The notes under the pieces: generated by a model
The model's database searches: none
What the model was told of the DNA's origin: nothing
Seen by the model: only the letters and a program-made list of their open reading frames with translations
DNA from: Arcticibacter svalbardensis MN12-7
Lineage (GTDB): Bacteria; Bacteroidota; Bacteroidia; Sphingobacteriales; Sphingobacteriaceae
Direction: 5' to 3'
NCBI RefSeq assembly: GCF_000403135.1
Contig: NZ_AQPN01000145.1
Coordinates: 106,507 to 170,506, forward strand
Length of the DNA stretch: 64,000 nucleotides
Position numbers and translations under genes: made by a program
Shown here: one piece after another, positions 1-8,436 of the stretch
Numbering within the stretch: position 1 is the first letter of the stretch
How the letters are laid out: the number at the start of each line of letters is the position of its first letter

Positions 1-167
1 TATGCTTGCTAGAAAAGCATTTTTCTGTAATTTAAGGACATGCTTTAATTTAACATGAAGAATCGCTAACCGATTGAATCAATTGCTATGAAGCCTGATT
101 ATGCAAATAGTATGTTTTAAGCGAAAAACAAGATAATAGGCACAGTATTACACTAAACTGCATCAAT

Positions 168-437
168 ATGATAGATAAGATTATTTATGAATTTAAAAAT
201 GTGTCAAATTTAAAGTTACTGATAACTAAGATTGACAATAAAAAACTAATCCGGGTGAACCTGATGGTCATTGGCGGATTGATAGGAATATATTTTGGGG
301 TATTTATACTCTCTTTTAAGTTTAGTGTCAACTCGTTGTGGTTTTTAATACTGTTACCAATCTCATTTTTATTAGTATATGTAGGGAATAACCTTTGTAA
401 CCGATACATAATAAAAGCTCTTACCCAAGAAGGCTAA
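168..437 (+). CDS. Hypothetical membrane protein, probable N-terminal half of a frameshifted gene
   Basis: I do not recognise the family. The 89-residue product has a charged N-terminus (about residues 1-30) followed by two hydrophobic stretches (about 31-53 and 57-75), so it is an inner-membrane protein with two probable helices. It ends at a TAA just as a second reading frame, open from base 401, starts to look protein-like and continues into the next membrane protein. Reading the two together by a one-base slip near base 434 would give a protein of roughly 230 residues with four helices. No convincing Shine-Dalgarno sequence precedes the ATG, which is common in this phylum. It may be a genuine short gene, but I favour the N-terminal half of a broken one. 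Confidence 0.5.
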   Translation: MIDKIIYEFKNVSNLKLLITKIDNKKLIRVNLMVIGGLIGIYFGVFILSFKFSVNSLWFLILLPISFLLVYVGNNLCNRYIIKALTQEG

Positions 438-532
438 TTTGCCCCACGGTAACAATAGGCATTTCAGAATTTGACAAAACAGAACTTGAAAAGATACTGA
501 ATAGGCACGAGCTTTTTACTTTTGAATCAATC

Positions 533-871
533 TTGTTGTTACAGACCGAAATCAACAATCGCGCGAAGTCTACTGAAATGATAATTAAGCTTCAAAATTT
601 ATTCCCTTTATCTATACTTATTACTTTTTTTCTTGCAATGATATCTTCTTATACGGGGAAATCAAACTGGGACCTTAAAGATATAGTTAGTTCCCTGTAT
701 ATATTATTGGCAATAACAGCTTGCTATTTTGCAATTGTAAAAGTCTGTAATACGATTTATAGTTGGACGTACATTTCCCGTCATAAAACGTTAACAAACA
801 TGTTTTTCTTATTAGGGAGTATAGCTTTAGAAAAAAGGAAAGGCCATCTTACTGATATACATACTTTGTAA
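533..871 (+). CDS. Hypothetical membrane protein, probable C-terminal half of the same frameshifted gene
   Basis: Two strongly hydrophobic segments (around residues 25-42 and 50-72 of this stretch) indicate an integral membrane protein; no known domain is recognised. The only start codon at this position is a TTG, but the frame stays open back to base 401. The upstream translation (ISEFDKTELEKILNRHELFT, about bases 461-520) has the composition of real coding sequence. No ATG lies in that upstream part, so it was probably translated from the start at base 168 before a frameshift. The final residues are basic and soluble. The alternative is an independent gene with an uncertain start. Confidence 0.4.
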   Translation: MLLQTEINNRAKSTEMIIKLQNLFPLSILITFFLAMISSYTGKSNWDLKDIVSSLYILLAITACYFAIVKVCNTIYSWTYISRHKTLTNMFFLLGSIALEKRKGHLTDIHTL

Positions 872-964
872 GAACCGCCATTACCGCCCCTAGGAATAGA
901 ACTCTAAAAATTCAACATCTTAAATTGAATAGAGGAGTGCCACGACGATATTAACAAAAAAGGT

Positions 965-1455
965 ATGTCGTTGACAAACCTGAAGCTCTTTAGGCAGTTT
1001 TACCAGACCTATCCTGAAATTGGTCAGACGTTGTCTGACCAATTGATAAGCGAAAAAGATCAAGTATCTTATCTTTCTCCAAAGGAACTGCTGAGCCACC
1101 TTAATTTTTCACATTTTATTGAGCTATTAAAAGTGGAAAACTCCTTGATACGACATTTTTATGCGGTGGAAGCTGTAAAAATAAATCGCATATATTACTC
1201 GACTTAAAATTGGGCCGTTATGACCATGCTGATGCAGGTCAAATGAACCTTTACTTGAATTATTACCGCAAACATGAAATGAGTGAAGGAGACAACCCTC
1301 CAATAGGAATAATTTTATGTGCAGACAAAAATGATGCTTTAGTGGAATACACGACCACCGGATTATCTAATGAAGTGTTTGTGTCTAAATATCTTGTCCA
1401 ATAGCCCAGTAAGGAAACTCTTGAGACATTTATCAGAAATGAAATGAATCAGTAA
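965..1455 (+). pseudogene. DUF1016 / YhcG-type PDDEXK nuclease relic
   Basis: The first 75 or so codons match the N-terminal DUF1016 domain (FYQTYPEIGQTLS, then LSPKELLSHLNFSHFIELL and IRHFYAVEAVK). The frame is then lost. From about base 1186, in another frame, the C-terminal PDDEXK nuclease half continues (DLKLGRYDHADAGQMNLYLN, then NPPIGIILCADKNDALVEY). Roughly the central half of a normal gene of about 340 codons is missing at the junction. A third lesion is an in-frame TAG at 1402, after which the family C-terminus resumes (PSKETLETF) and ends at 1453-1455. TTG to TAG is the simplest explanation of that stop. Such nucleases usually sit in restriction, defence or mobile regions. Confidence 0.85.
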
Positions 1456-1502
1456 TGTCTTAGATTGAAATATGTTTTATCGGTTTGTACACTCCTAAAT
1501 AC

Positions 1503-1546
1503 AAAAAAACTAGACAAGTTCAGAATTATCTGACTTGTCTAGTTTT
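1503..1546. terminator. Strong hairpin terminator
   Basis: AACTAGACAAGTTCAGA (from 1508) pairs with TCTGACTTGTCTAGTT (to 1544) across a very short loop, with one bulged T in the left arm. A run of A before the stem and TTTT at the end of it would allow termination in either direction. It closes off the accessory region from the AraC gene. Confidence 0.7.
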
Positions 1547-1663
1547 GTGGTGGCTACTTTACAAGTATCGAACTATTTCCTGTCTGATTTGCGTTTAATC
1601 GCCGATTTAGACATATAATTATTTCGATTAGAATTTATTGAAATAGTGTCGTACCTTGAACAT

Positions 1664-2482
1664 ATGAACATGGTACCGTCGTTTTACGTTCCTCATCCTG
1701 CGCTAAGAAACCATATCAGTCATATTATGGTTCTTGAAGCTAAGTTCGATAAAGTTACCCTTGAGTTCAGTCCTTTTCCGCCGACTCCTCAACATGCTAT
1801 TCATTTATATCCCAGGGATGCAGTTATCGTTCGTAATGATAAAAACGGCGTTCAAAAACACCCAGCAAGTATCATCGTAGGGCCACAGGTAAGTCAGGTT
1901 AATATTGCAATGGGTCTTCACCACATTATTGTTTCGGTAGCATTTATGCCTGGTGGTATGCACAGGTTACTAAAAATGCCGATGCAGGAGTTATACGATG
2001 AACCCTTCGATGCCACGCTATTGTTAGGCCACGAAATAGCGGAGGTAAATGAGCAGTTACAGGAGGCACAAACAGCTTTTGATATGAAAAATGTGGTGGA
2101 GCGCTTTTTTATGCACAAACTCAATTATTCTTTGCTGCTGCCATGGGAACATGCTCTGAAAGCCCAATTACAAGGTGATATGTCCATAGAAAGTGCAGCT
2201 TCATTGGCATGCCTTAGTTTGCGGCAATATGAACGGCGGGCTAAAGAGGTTATGGGCTACTCACCAAAAGTCTTTTCGAGGCTTGTTCGTTTTTCCAAAG
2301 CCTACAGGTTAAAAGAGCGCTACCCCCGGTTAAGCTGGACTAACATAGCCTATACTTGCGGATACTTTGATCAAATGCATTTAATCAGGGATTTTAAGGA
2401 ATTTACGGGCTCACTTCCCGGTACGCTCGCCAAACAGATCAATAGTGCACCAGCGCTATTGCAAGAACACATGCGTATATAG
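1664..2482 (+). CDS. AraC-family transcriptional regulator
   Basis: This is a 272-residue DNA-binding regulator. The first 150 or so residues form an N-terminal sensing domain of the kind found in DUF6597-type regulators. The last 100 carry the AraC double helix-turn-helix: IESAASLACLSLRQYERR is the first helix pair, and the WTNIAYTCGYFDQMHLIRDF segment followed by TGSLPG is the typical second motif. The frame extends upstream to a GTG at 1646, but the ATG at 1664 is the better start because the family usually begins near this point. The inducer is unknown. The closely following exported NTF2-like gene is the most likely partner or target, which is inference from position. Confidence 0.85.
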   Translation: MNMVPSFYVPHPALRNHISHIMVLEAKFDKVTLEFSPFPPTPQHAIHLYPRDAVIVRNDKNGVQKHPASIIVGPQVSQVNIAMGLHHIIVSVAFMPGGMHRLLKMPMQELYDEPFDATLLLGHEIAEVNEQLQEAQTAFDMKNVVERFFMHKLNYSLLLPWEHALKAQLQGDMSIESAASLACLSLRQYERRAKEVMGYSPKVFSRLVRFSKAYRLKERYPRLSWTNIAYTCGYFDQMHLIRDFKEFTGSLPGTLAKQINSAPALLQEHMRI

Positions 2483-2552
2483 AATAAGATGTCGCTTTTT
2501 TACTATTTGTGCTCATAGTGATCAATTAGTTTTACAAAAAAAAACTTATACC

Positions 2553-3053
2553 ATGAAAAGCACATTAACATTTTTAGCAATTATTTTATCTGTTTTATCT
2601 GTACAGGCACAAACAAAAAATGCAGATGTTAAAGCCATTGAAAAGCAAGTTGACGCAATGGTTAACAGTTGGAACAGGCATGACCATAGTGATATGAAAA
2701 CCTACTGCACAGCAGATTGCAGTTGGGTAAACATTGTAGGCATGTGGTGGAAAAATTTAAAAGAGGTTGAATATTCTACTCAATTTTACCACACTAACAT
2801 GTTTAAGCAGACTACCATGACTAATAAAGGAGTTTTTGTACGAATCATTAACCCGACAACGGCTTTAGTTCAATTTAAAAGTTATGTAAGCGAGTTTACC
2901 ACCCCTGATGGTCATAAGATACCAGGTAGTGATGATATAGCCTTATTAGTTTATGTAAAACAAAAGGGTAAATGGCTAATGACTGCCGGGGAAAATGTGG
3001 TTATTGACCCGGAAGCCCAAAAAAATGACCCGGTTTTGCATTTAAAAAAATAA
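2553..3053 (+). CDS. Exported NTF2-like (DUF4440 / SgcJ-EcaC type) protein
   Basis: The ATG at 2553 begins a clear signal peptide (MKSTLTFLAIILSVLSVQAQ, cleavage after about residue 20), so longer upstream frames are rejected. The 166-residue product has a cystatin/NTF2-like fold signature: IEKQVDAMVNSWNRHD helix at the N-terminus, then alternating strands ending in a WLMTAGENVVI strand. Homologues are annotated as SgcJ/EcaC oxidoreductase or DUF4440, but catalytic function is rarely shown, and nothing here identifies a substrate. It lies 70 bases after the AraC gene on the same strand, so co-regulation is plausible. Confidence 0.75.
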   Translation: MKSTLTFLAIILSVLSVQAQTKNADVKAIEKQVDAMVNSWNRHDHSDMKTYCTADCSWVNIVGMWWKNLKEVEYSTQFYHTNMFKQTTMTNKGVFVRIINPTTALVQFKSYVSEFTTPDGHKIPGSDDIALLVYVKQKGKWLMTAGENVVIDPEAQKNDPVLHLKK

Positions 3054-3126
3054 AAGGACCGCTTACTAATTTGAAATGATAATACTATAGGTTTTGAATT
3101 GAGGTCTATAAACAATATTATCTAAA

Positions 3127-3160
3127 ATCGTTCGCAAGTGTTTCGCAACTTGCGAACGAT
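3127..3160 (-). terminator. Terminator of tRNA-Val (copy 1)
   Basis: A perfect 13-bp stem (ATCGTTCGCAAGT / ACTTGCGAACGAT) with an 8-base loop lies two bases beyond the tRNA 3' end. Read on the minus strand, a T-rich stretch follows it, as expected of an intrinsic terminator for the tRNA. It may also stop readthrough from the plus-strand NTF2-like gene. Confidence 0.75.
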
Positions 3161-3162
3161 TG

Positions 3163-3237
3163 TGGAGGCTACTGGGTTCGAACCAGTGACCCTCTGCTTG
3201 TAAGGCAGATGCTCTGAACCAGCTGAGCTAAGCCTCC
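3163..3237 (-). tRNA. tRNA-Val (anticodon UAC), copy 1
   Basis: Read on the minus strand the gene begins GGAGGCTTAGCTCAG and ends in the T-arm GGTTCGAACC and acceptor strand AGCCTCC, with A as discriminator. The anticodon stem TCTGC/GCAGA encloses the loop CTTACAA, so the anticodon is UAC and the tRNA reads GUA-type valine codons. The acceptor stem pairs fully (GGAGGCT/AGCCTCC). CCA is not encoded. The 75-base body is identical to the second copy at 20853-20927. Confidence 0.97.
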
Positions 3238-3273
3238 ATTGTATTTAAACAATCTTGTCTCGGATTGGGATTG

Positions 3274-3303
3274 CAAAGATAGCAACCTTTAGCACAAAAG
3301 CAA
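3274..3303 (-). promoter_or_regulatory. Bacteroidota-type promoter of tRNA-Val copy 1
   Basis: On the minus strand a perfect -7 box TATCTTTG (3274-3281, consensus TAnnTTTG) is preceded by a 19-base spacer and a TTG -33 element (3301-3303). Spacing and sequence match the primary-sigma promoter described for Bacteroides. It lies 37 bases upstream of the tRNA. The second tRNA-Val copy has the same architecture. Confidence 0.7.
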
Positions 3304-3501
3304 CTTATTCTTTCAATTATAATTTATGACTAAAATGGCTACCAGTTATACCATCAAATGATACAAGACACTACGTCCATAATTTTAATAAAAACCTATC
3401 ATTTACTCATGCGGCATCCAAGTAAATAGTTCTTCCGCCAATAGATAAATTGAGCACGTATCCTAACACCCAACTTATTACCAGAAGTAAGGAATTGAAT
3501 A

Positions 3502-5325
3502 CTACTTCTTTTGTTGATCAGATCGTAATCTAATCAACAGATAACCCGTATAGTGCGTCTCCCTATTGATTCTTTTCTGGTCATCAGTATTAGGAACAGT
3601 GAGAGATGAAATGACAAGAGACACATCATATGCATCGACTTGTTGCATTAAGACAAAAGAGTCTTTGGAAAGATAATACCTATCTTGATTACCCGACTTA
3701 CTCTTCAATCTTCCCTTTTTAAATTTTGCAGCAGCATTTTTAATCAATTTGTTCACATCAAGCTCCGCTACAATGCCTTTTCCTATTTTTATATGGAGAT
3801 TCTTATTTGGCTCCAATCTTTCCACAACTACAGGCAAACCGTTTAATGTTGTTTCCGTTTTATTAGCATAGCTATTGATGTCAACCATATAATCATATCC
3901 CTTAACATCAATCATCTCATTACCGGGAGCGATGAAAGTGACATCACGCTGAAAGTTAGAATCATCCTCTTTTACCTTCAACAACGCATAAGCCGTATCT
4001 AATAGCTTATTTTTAATCTCATACCTGTAACGAACACCAGCTTTGTTCTCCATCCTACTTTCAAGGGCAGACAGATCTACCTTAGTGAAATTCTGAAGGG
4101 AATGCAATCCATGACGGTCCACCAGATAACGCACCACCCCTGCACGCTGTCTAATATCTTCTTTCTCCCTGGAAGCCATCAGTCTTTTCAACCGGAGTAC
4201 CTGAGAATACCTGGATACAGAAAAAGCACTCTGAGGACCGTAGGTGGACAATAAGGCCAGGATACAGAGACTAATAGGTATAATTTTAATATTTTGTCTC
4301 TTGCTGAACAAGAAGTAAATCGTATTAAAAGTAAGCCATACCGCTAGAAGGACTAAGATAAACCGGGATTCTGTAATGCCATAATGACCTACCCTTTTCC
4401 AAACAGCCAGCAACAGCAGCACGACCAATGGAATCATCATAAAATAAAATACCTTGGAGAACATCTTAATCCATCCATTGCCGGACTTCTCTCTAATTGG
4501 GTAGATCAGCAATAAAGAGAGAATCCCAAATACGGCATACCCTAAAATAAGAGCCGAGACCATACCTTTGGGCAGTTCCCAAATAATGATAATTTTAATT
4601 TCGTATACCAGTAAAATCCCCAAATAGATAGTCATTAAGGGGATCAGTACATACTGGGTAAATATTTTAAGCCCTTTAGGGTACGAATCAACTGCTTTAT
4701 CGGATTCCACAACTTCAGGAACTCCCGAAAGGAAAAAGATCGTCATGAACCCTGCAGTGACTCCTGCAAAGAGCATCATATAGATTTTGGAGTTAATGTC
4801 TACACTAAACAATCCATCAATCGCTAATAATGCCACAGCCAAGCCACCATATAACACCCATGCATAGAGTACTGAGGTCAGAAATCGAAGAAACAACGTT
4901 TTATTGAATCCCCAGAAATCGTTTAGATTCCCATGCTTAATAAAAGGAACGAAAGCCACTAAAAGATGAAAGGCAAAGGCGATTAACCCAATCCTGTAAA
5001 TATCAGCATCGTAATATGACGGATGCAATGCAAAATATAAACCTGTACAAATCAACACTCCAAGAGTACGAATGATCCATTTTTTTACCATACTGAAGTT
5101 ATTTACTTCCGCATAGAGATCACCAGCTAATAAAAGCACCAATGCAAGATTACATACCAGGATAAACTTGATGTAATTGTCTTCCACAATTTTGACGTCT
5201 CCAATGGGGTCAATCATATAACACCAAACCAGTGTGGCAGCTACTGAAGCAAGTACCTGCAGAGGAAAGCGTAATACCACTCGCTGGATACTCTGTCCCA
5301 AAGAATACAAGGAAGGAAATTTCAT
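3502..5325 (-). CDS. DUF4153 family integral membrane protein
   Basis: The 607-residue protein starts with a short basic segment and has about ten to eleven hydrophobic helices over residues 20-385. A soluble C-terminal domain of about 220 residues, rich in strand-forming segments, follows and probably lies outside the membrane. The pattern and length fit the DUF4153 family of Bacteroidota inner-membrane proteins, whose function is not established. It is a single gene facing away from the SPFH gene, with about 200 bases between the two starts. No transport or catalytic motif is visible. Confidence 0.75.
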   Translation of the reverse strand: MKFPSLYSLGQSIQRVVLRFPLQVLASVAATLVWCYMIDPIGDVKIVEDNYIKFILVCNLALVLLLAGDLYAEVNNFSMVKKWIIRTLGVLICTGLYFALHPSYYDADIYRIGLIAFAFHLLVAFVPFIKHGNLNDFWGFNKTLFLRFLTSVLYAWVLYGGLAVALLAIDGLFSVDINSKIYMMLFAGVTAGFMTIFFLSGVPEVVESDKAVDSYPKGLKIFTQYVLIPLMTIYLGILLVYEIKIIIIWELPKGMVSALILGYAVFGILSLLLIYPIREKSGNGWIKMFSKVFYFMMIPLVVLLLLAVWKRVGHYGITESRFILVLLAVWLTFNTIYFLFSKRQNIKIIPISLCILALLSTYGPQSAFSVSRYSQVLRLKRLMASREKEDIRQRAGVVRYLVDRHGLHSLQNFTKVDLSALESRMENKAGVRYRYEIKNKLLDTAYALLKVKEDDSNFQRDVTFIAPGNEMIDVKGYDYMVDINSYANKTETTLNGLPVVVERLEPNKNLHIKIGKGIVAELDVNKLIKNAAAKFKKGRLKSKSGNQDRYYLSKDSFVLMQQVDAYDVSLVISSLTVPNTDDQKRINRETHYTGYLLIRLRSDQQKK

Positions 5326-5485
5326 ACTGCTATTTGTTAGGTCCTAATTGTTCAACAAGGATATGAAAATGGATCGACAACTGAAGTAATTAAACATGGT
5401 GACAAAAAAGACCAATAAGCAGCAATCGAAATCTTTTTTAAAGACTGACCTATCAAATTTATTTTTTTTATAAAACCTTATTTAA

Positions 5486-5515
5486 ATATCGATATTTTGA
5501 TATCTTTATGATATC
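5486..5515. promoter_or_regulatory. Iterated GATATC-type sites, candidate operator of the SPFH/RHH operon
   Basis: Three short palindromes lie within 30 bases: ATATCGATAT (5486-5495), GATATC (5499-5504) and GATATC (5510-5515), 20 bases before the SPFH start codon. Repeated short palindromes at about one helical turn are the usual target layout for ribbon-helix-helix repressors, and the downstream operon encodes such a protein. The assignment is inference. Confidence 0.35.
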
Positions 5516-5534
5516 AATTTAAAATCATATAAAA

Positions 5535-6392
5535 ATGAAAACTGAAAAAATAATTACTCCTCCATCAGGATATGCTGCCTTGGCATTGTTTATCATTTTG
5601 GTAGTGTCCGCCGGAATCTGCATGGTGTCAGAACAAATTGCCATTGGTGTTATTGTTGGACTAGCAGCCTTTGTATTTGTATTATCAGGACTAATCATTG
5701 TGAACCCCAATGAATCAAAAGTGCTTACGCTGTTTGGTAAATATGTAGGCACCGTTAAACATGATGGATTTTTCTGGGTGAACCCTTTTACAGTTAAAAA
5801 AAGAGTCTCCTTGCGGGCATTCAACTTAAATGGACAACAATTAAAAGTAAATGACAAAATCGGCAATCCAATAGAAATTGCGGCAGTTATTGTATGGCAA
5901 ATTAAGGATACGGCAAATGCTGTATTTGCAGTAGAAAATTACGTTCAGTATGTAGACATTCAAAGTGAGGCGGCAGTAAGGCACTTGGCCAACTTATTTC
6001 CCTACGACAATCTGGAAGATGAATTAGCCACCATCACGTTAAGAGGAGGAGCTGAACAGGTGAGCGTTCTGCTTGAAAAAGAGTTAAATGAACGGCTTGA
6101 TCGGGCAGGTATAGAAGTATTGGAAGCACGTATCTCCCATTTAGCCTATGCTCCTGAAATTGCACATTCCATGTTGCAGGTACAACAAGCTTCTGCAATT
6201 ATCGCAGCAAGAAGACTTATCGTAGAAGGTGCTGTTGGAATGGTAGAAATGGCTTTAATTAAGTTATCAGAAAAAAATATCGTGGAGCTTGATGAAGAGC
6301 GAAAAGCAGCCATGGTGAGCAATCTACTGGTTGTACTCTGTGGTGATAAAAGCGTCAGTCCTGTCGTAAATACCGGCACTTTATATCACTAA
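5535..6392 (+). CDS. SPFH/band 7 (stomatin/slipin-like) membrane protein
   Basis: The 285-residue protein has two adjacent hydrophobic helices (about 14-32 and 36-56) and then an SPFH domain. Typical segments are VNPNESKVLTLFGKYVGTV at the start of the domain, the GFFWVNPF strand turn and VVWQIKDTANAVFAVENY. A later helix contains the SEAAVRHLANLFPYD segment. Such proteins oligomerise on the inner membrane and scaffold other membrane proteins. The ATG is preceded by an A/T-rich leader with repeated GATATC sites. A small Arc-like DNA-binding protein follows 70 bases downstream on the same strand, a pairing that suggests a self-regulated two-gene operon. Confidence 0.85.
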   Translation: MKTEKIITPPSGYAALALFIILVVSAGICMVSEQIAIGVIVGLAAFVFVLSGLIIVNPNESKVLTLFGKYVGTVKHDGFFWVNPFTVKKRVSLRAFNLNGQQLKVNDKIGNPIEIAAVIVWQIKDTANAVFAVENYVQYVDIQSEAAVRHLANLFPYDNLEDELATITLRGGAEQVSVLLEKELNERLDRAGIEVLEARISHLAYAPEIAHSMLQVQQASAIIAARRLIVEGAVGMVEMALIKLSEKNIVELDEERKAAMVSNLLVVLCGDKSVSPVVNTGTLYH

Positions 6393-6462
6393 TACCTGTT
6401 GATGCCTTATTCCTCAATAACCAGGAGGAATATGATAACAGGTCGCTACATATTCAATTATT

Positions 6463-6633
6463 ATGGCAGAAAAGAAAGCATTTATATTAAGAATTAATCC
6501 GGAAGTTTTGAAGGAAGTAGAGAGTTGGGCAACGGATGAATTTAGAAGCATCAATGGCCAAATCGAGTACCTGCTACAACAAGCACTATTAAACAGAAAA
6601 AAAAGTATGCGAAAGAAAAAGCCTGACCTATAA
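6463..6633 (+). CDS. Small Arc-like ribbon-helix-helix DNA-binding protein
   Basis: The 56-residue product (MAEKKAFILRINPEVLKEVE...) shows the RHH pattern: a strand KKAFILRI, helix A (PEVLKEVESWATDE) and helix B (NGQIEYLLQQALL), then a basic tail (RKKSMRKKK). The strand would read the major groove as a dimer. An AGGAGG at 6423-6428 lies too far upstream for this ATG; it precedes an ATG at 6432 that opens a 21-codon frame overlapping this gene. That may act as a translational leader. The gene probably regulates its own operon with the SPFH gene. Confidence 0.75.
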   Translation: MAEKKAFILRINPEVLKEVESWATDEFRSINGQIEYLLQQALLNRKKSMRKKKPDL

Positions 6634-6651
6634 ATCACTTATATGTCAGGC
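6621..6651 (+). terminator. Hairpin overlapping the stop codon of the RHH gene
   Basis: GCCTGAC (6621-6627) pairs with GTCAGGC (6645-6651), and the inner TATAA pairs with TTATA, giving a 12-bp stem with one mismatch. The stop codon lies inside the stem. There is no T tract afterwards, so it may protect the mRNA end rather than terminate transcription by itself. Confidence 0.5.
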
Positions 6652-7027
6652 AGACTATGGTAAAGCATTGAGAATTATTTTCATGGCTAATTGCTGCTCA
6701 TCAACATCTGCCACCTATCTATAAAAAAAATTAAACGCATCTACTTTGCCAAAAGGCACAAAATTTTTCTTTAAACTAATTGTCTCTATAATTTAATTTT
6801 ATTACTAAGCTGAGAACTCTCCAAGTGGAGTCTTCAAAAGAACAGGATATACCATCCAATTGTCATTCAAAAAAAGCTCTTCAGTATAAATTAGACACAA
6901 CAACTTTCGAATCAGCTTGTTATTATATGATATTTTAGTTTTAAAATTTCAATTAGTAGGATTGTTTACAATTTCATGAAAGCCAATTAATTTTAAAAAT
7001 AACATCATCTAAATAAACAAACACAAA
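6652..7027. other. AT-rich intergenic region, no gene seen
   Basis: About 375 bases with frequent stops in all frames. No RNA gene or clear promoter box was recognised. It presumably holds the promoter of the small exported protein that follows. Confidence 0.5.
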
Positions 7028-7345
7028 ATGAAAAACGTAGTAAAAGTAGTAGCAATCGCCCTTTGCACAGCAGTCATCGGCTTCGCTACACCAAGTATTG
7101 CTCAAAACCATGACACGCTGAAGGTAAATCCTGATCATGCAATTAAAAAAGCTGCCAATAAAGTAGGTAACAAAACAGCTGAATTAGCCGTTAAGGGAGC
7201 ATCAAAAGTAGCAGACAAAACATATGCGAGTAAAGTTGGTCCCAGCGGTCAAACCATTTATATTGACAAAAACAGTAAATACTACTATGTCAATAAAAAA
7301 GGGGCCAAAGTTTATGTCAGTAAAGCCAGGCTAAAAAATAAATAA
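7028..7345 (+). CDS. Small exported basic protein
   Basis: The 105-residue product starts with a signal peptide (MKNVVKVVAIALCTAVIGFATPSIAQ, cleaved near residue 26). The mature part is lysine- and alanine-rich, with helical repeats of the type AxKxAxKVxxKT. The C-terminal segment is rich in Tyr and Lys (KVGPSGQTIYID, then KYYYVNKKGAKVYV). The tail resembles short basic YxxxxGKKVYV modules seen in other exported proteins, but I cannot name the family. It stands alone between an SPFH operon and a convergent galactanase gene. The function is unknown; a periplasmic or surface-associated role is likely. Confidence 0.65.
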   Translation: MKNVVKVVAIALCTAVIGFATPSIAQNHDTLKVNPDHAIKKAANKVGNKTAELAVKGASKVADKTYASKVGPSGQTIYIDKNSKYYYVNKKGAKVYVSKARLKNK

Positions 7346-7386
7346 TGAAATACCCTTTATACTCACCAGAGTTATAAACGTCATCC

Positions 7387-8436
7387 CTATTTTGAGATGA
7401 ATGCTTTTAAGGCTTTGGTGGGTTTTCCATCATCGCCCCATGCACTTAAACCATACTTACTCCAGCTTCTAGCTCCCTCAGGTTCCCAATACAATACACC
7501 CAGACCTTTTCCATCGGGAACAGCCCTAACCTTTTCCTGAACTGCCGTTAACATATCATAGATATTCTGCGCTTTATTATCTTCTCCTCCTACTTCTACT
7601 ACCATAACCTCTTTTCCATAGCGGGACGCCATGTCCAGAAGATTATTTCCAAGATCATTAATCGAAAGCGTATAATCCGGATTTCCTTCAAGCCAGTAAG
7701 GATAATAAGAAAGCCCAATCACGTCATATTTAGCCCCATTTGCTTTAGCATGGTCGAACCAGTTTCTAAAACGCTCATTATTATTCCCCTGGTCCACATG
7801 AAGAATCACTTTGGAATTTTTACTGACTGCCTTTATCGCATCATAACCCTTATTTATCAATTGCGCCAATTGAGGCCAATTTGCGGTGCTGCCTTCCGGA
7901 TAAATCATCCCGCCCGGGGTTTCATTTCCAACCTGCACCCATTCCGGCTCCACGCCTGCCGCTTTTAATGCTGACATCACGTCAAAAGTATAGCTATACA
8001 CATCCTCAAGTAATTGCTTGAAATCATGCCCTTCCCAAGCTGCCGGCTTTTTTTGTTTGCCCGGATCTGCCCAACTATCGCTGTAATGGAAATCAATCAT
8101 TACCCGCATTCCCGCCTTTTTTGCACGTAAGGCCATCTGTACCGTTTCGTCTTTACTGCAATGTCCACTTGCCCGATCGTTAGATGGATTGACCCAGGTC
8201 CTTAACCGAATGGTATTCATGCTGTGGTCTTTTAAGATTTTAAGGCAATCTTCCTCTACTCCATTATCATTATAAAATTTATATCCCGATGCCTCCATCT
8301 GTGGCAACCAACTTACGTCTGCACCTTTCGCAAAGGACTTGTTTTGGGATTTTATGGCTGTCTGTTTCGTGGCGCATCCAGCAAGCAGAACACAGGTTAA
8401 TGCATAAAGGAGTACATTGAATTTAGGGTTTTTCAT
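7387..8436 (-). CDS. GH53 arabinogalactan endo-beta-1,4-galactanase, lipoprotein
   Basis: The 349-residue protein has a lipoprotein signal (VLLAG followed by Cys21), so it is anchored in the outer membrane or periplasm. The GH53 signature runs from KGADVSWLPQMEASG (about 38) through TIRLRTWVNP (75-84). The acid/base Glu172 lies in QVGNETPGG, and the probable nucleophile Glu281 is at the end of a VMVVE strand. GH53 enzymes cleave beta-1,4-galactan of pectin side chains to galacto-oligosaccharides. No SusC/SusD pair is adjacent; the nearest is 3 kb away and tied to a different enzyme. The nucleophile context (VVEVGG) differs from the common VxET form. Confidence 0.9.
   Translation of the reverse strand: MKNPKFNVLLYALTCVLLAGCATKQTAIKSQNKSFAKGADVSWLPQMEASGYKFYNDNGVEEDCLKILKDHSMNTIRLRTWVNPSNDRASGHCSKDETVQMALRAKKAGMRVMIDFHYSDSWADPGKQKKPAAWEGHDFKQLLEDVYSYTFDVMSALKAAGVEPEWVQVGNETPGGMIYPEGSTANWPQLAQLINKGYDAIKAVSKNSKVILHVDQGNNNERFRNWFDHAKANGAKYDVIGLSYYPYWLEGNPDYTLSINDLGNNLLDMASRYGKEVMVVEVGGEDNKAQNIYDMLTAVQEKVRAVPDGKGLGVLYWEPEGARSWSKYGLSAWGDDGKPTKALKAFISK

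Noticed and set aside
1546..1575. tRNA-Val-like 3' end (GTGGTGGCTAC and ATCGAAC) as an attachment site remnant
   Set aside because: The match to the tRNA end is broken by insertions and substitutions and no integrase is visible; similarity is too short.
2445..2552. Longer start of the NTF2-like gene at 2445
   Set aside because: It would overlap the AraC gene and put a cysteine-rich, non-conserved stretch before an obvious signal peptide at 2553.
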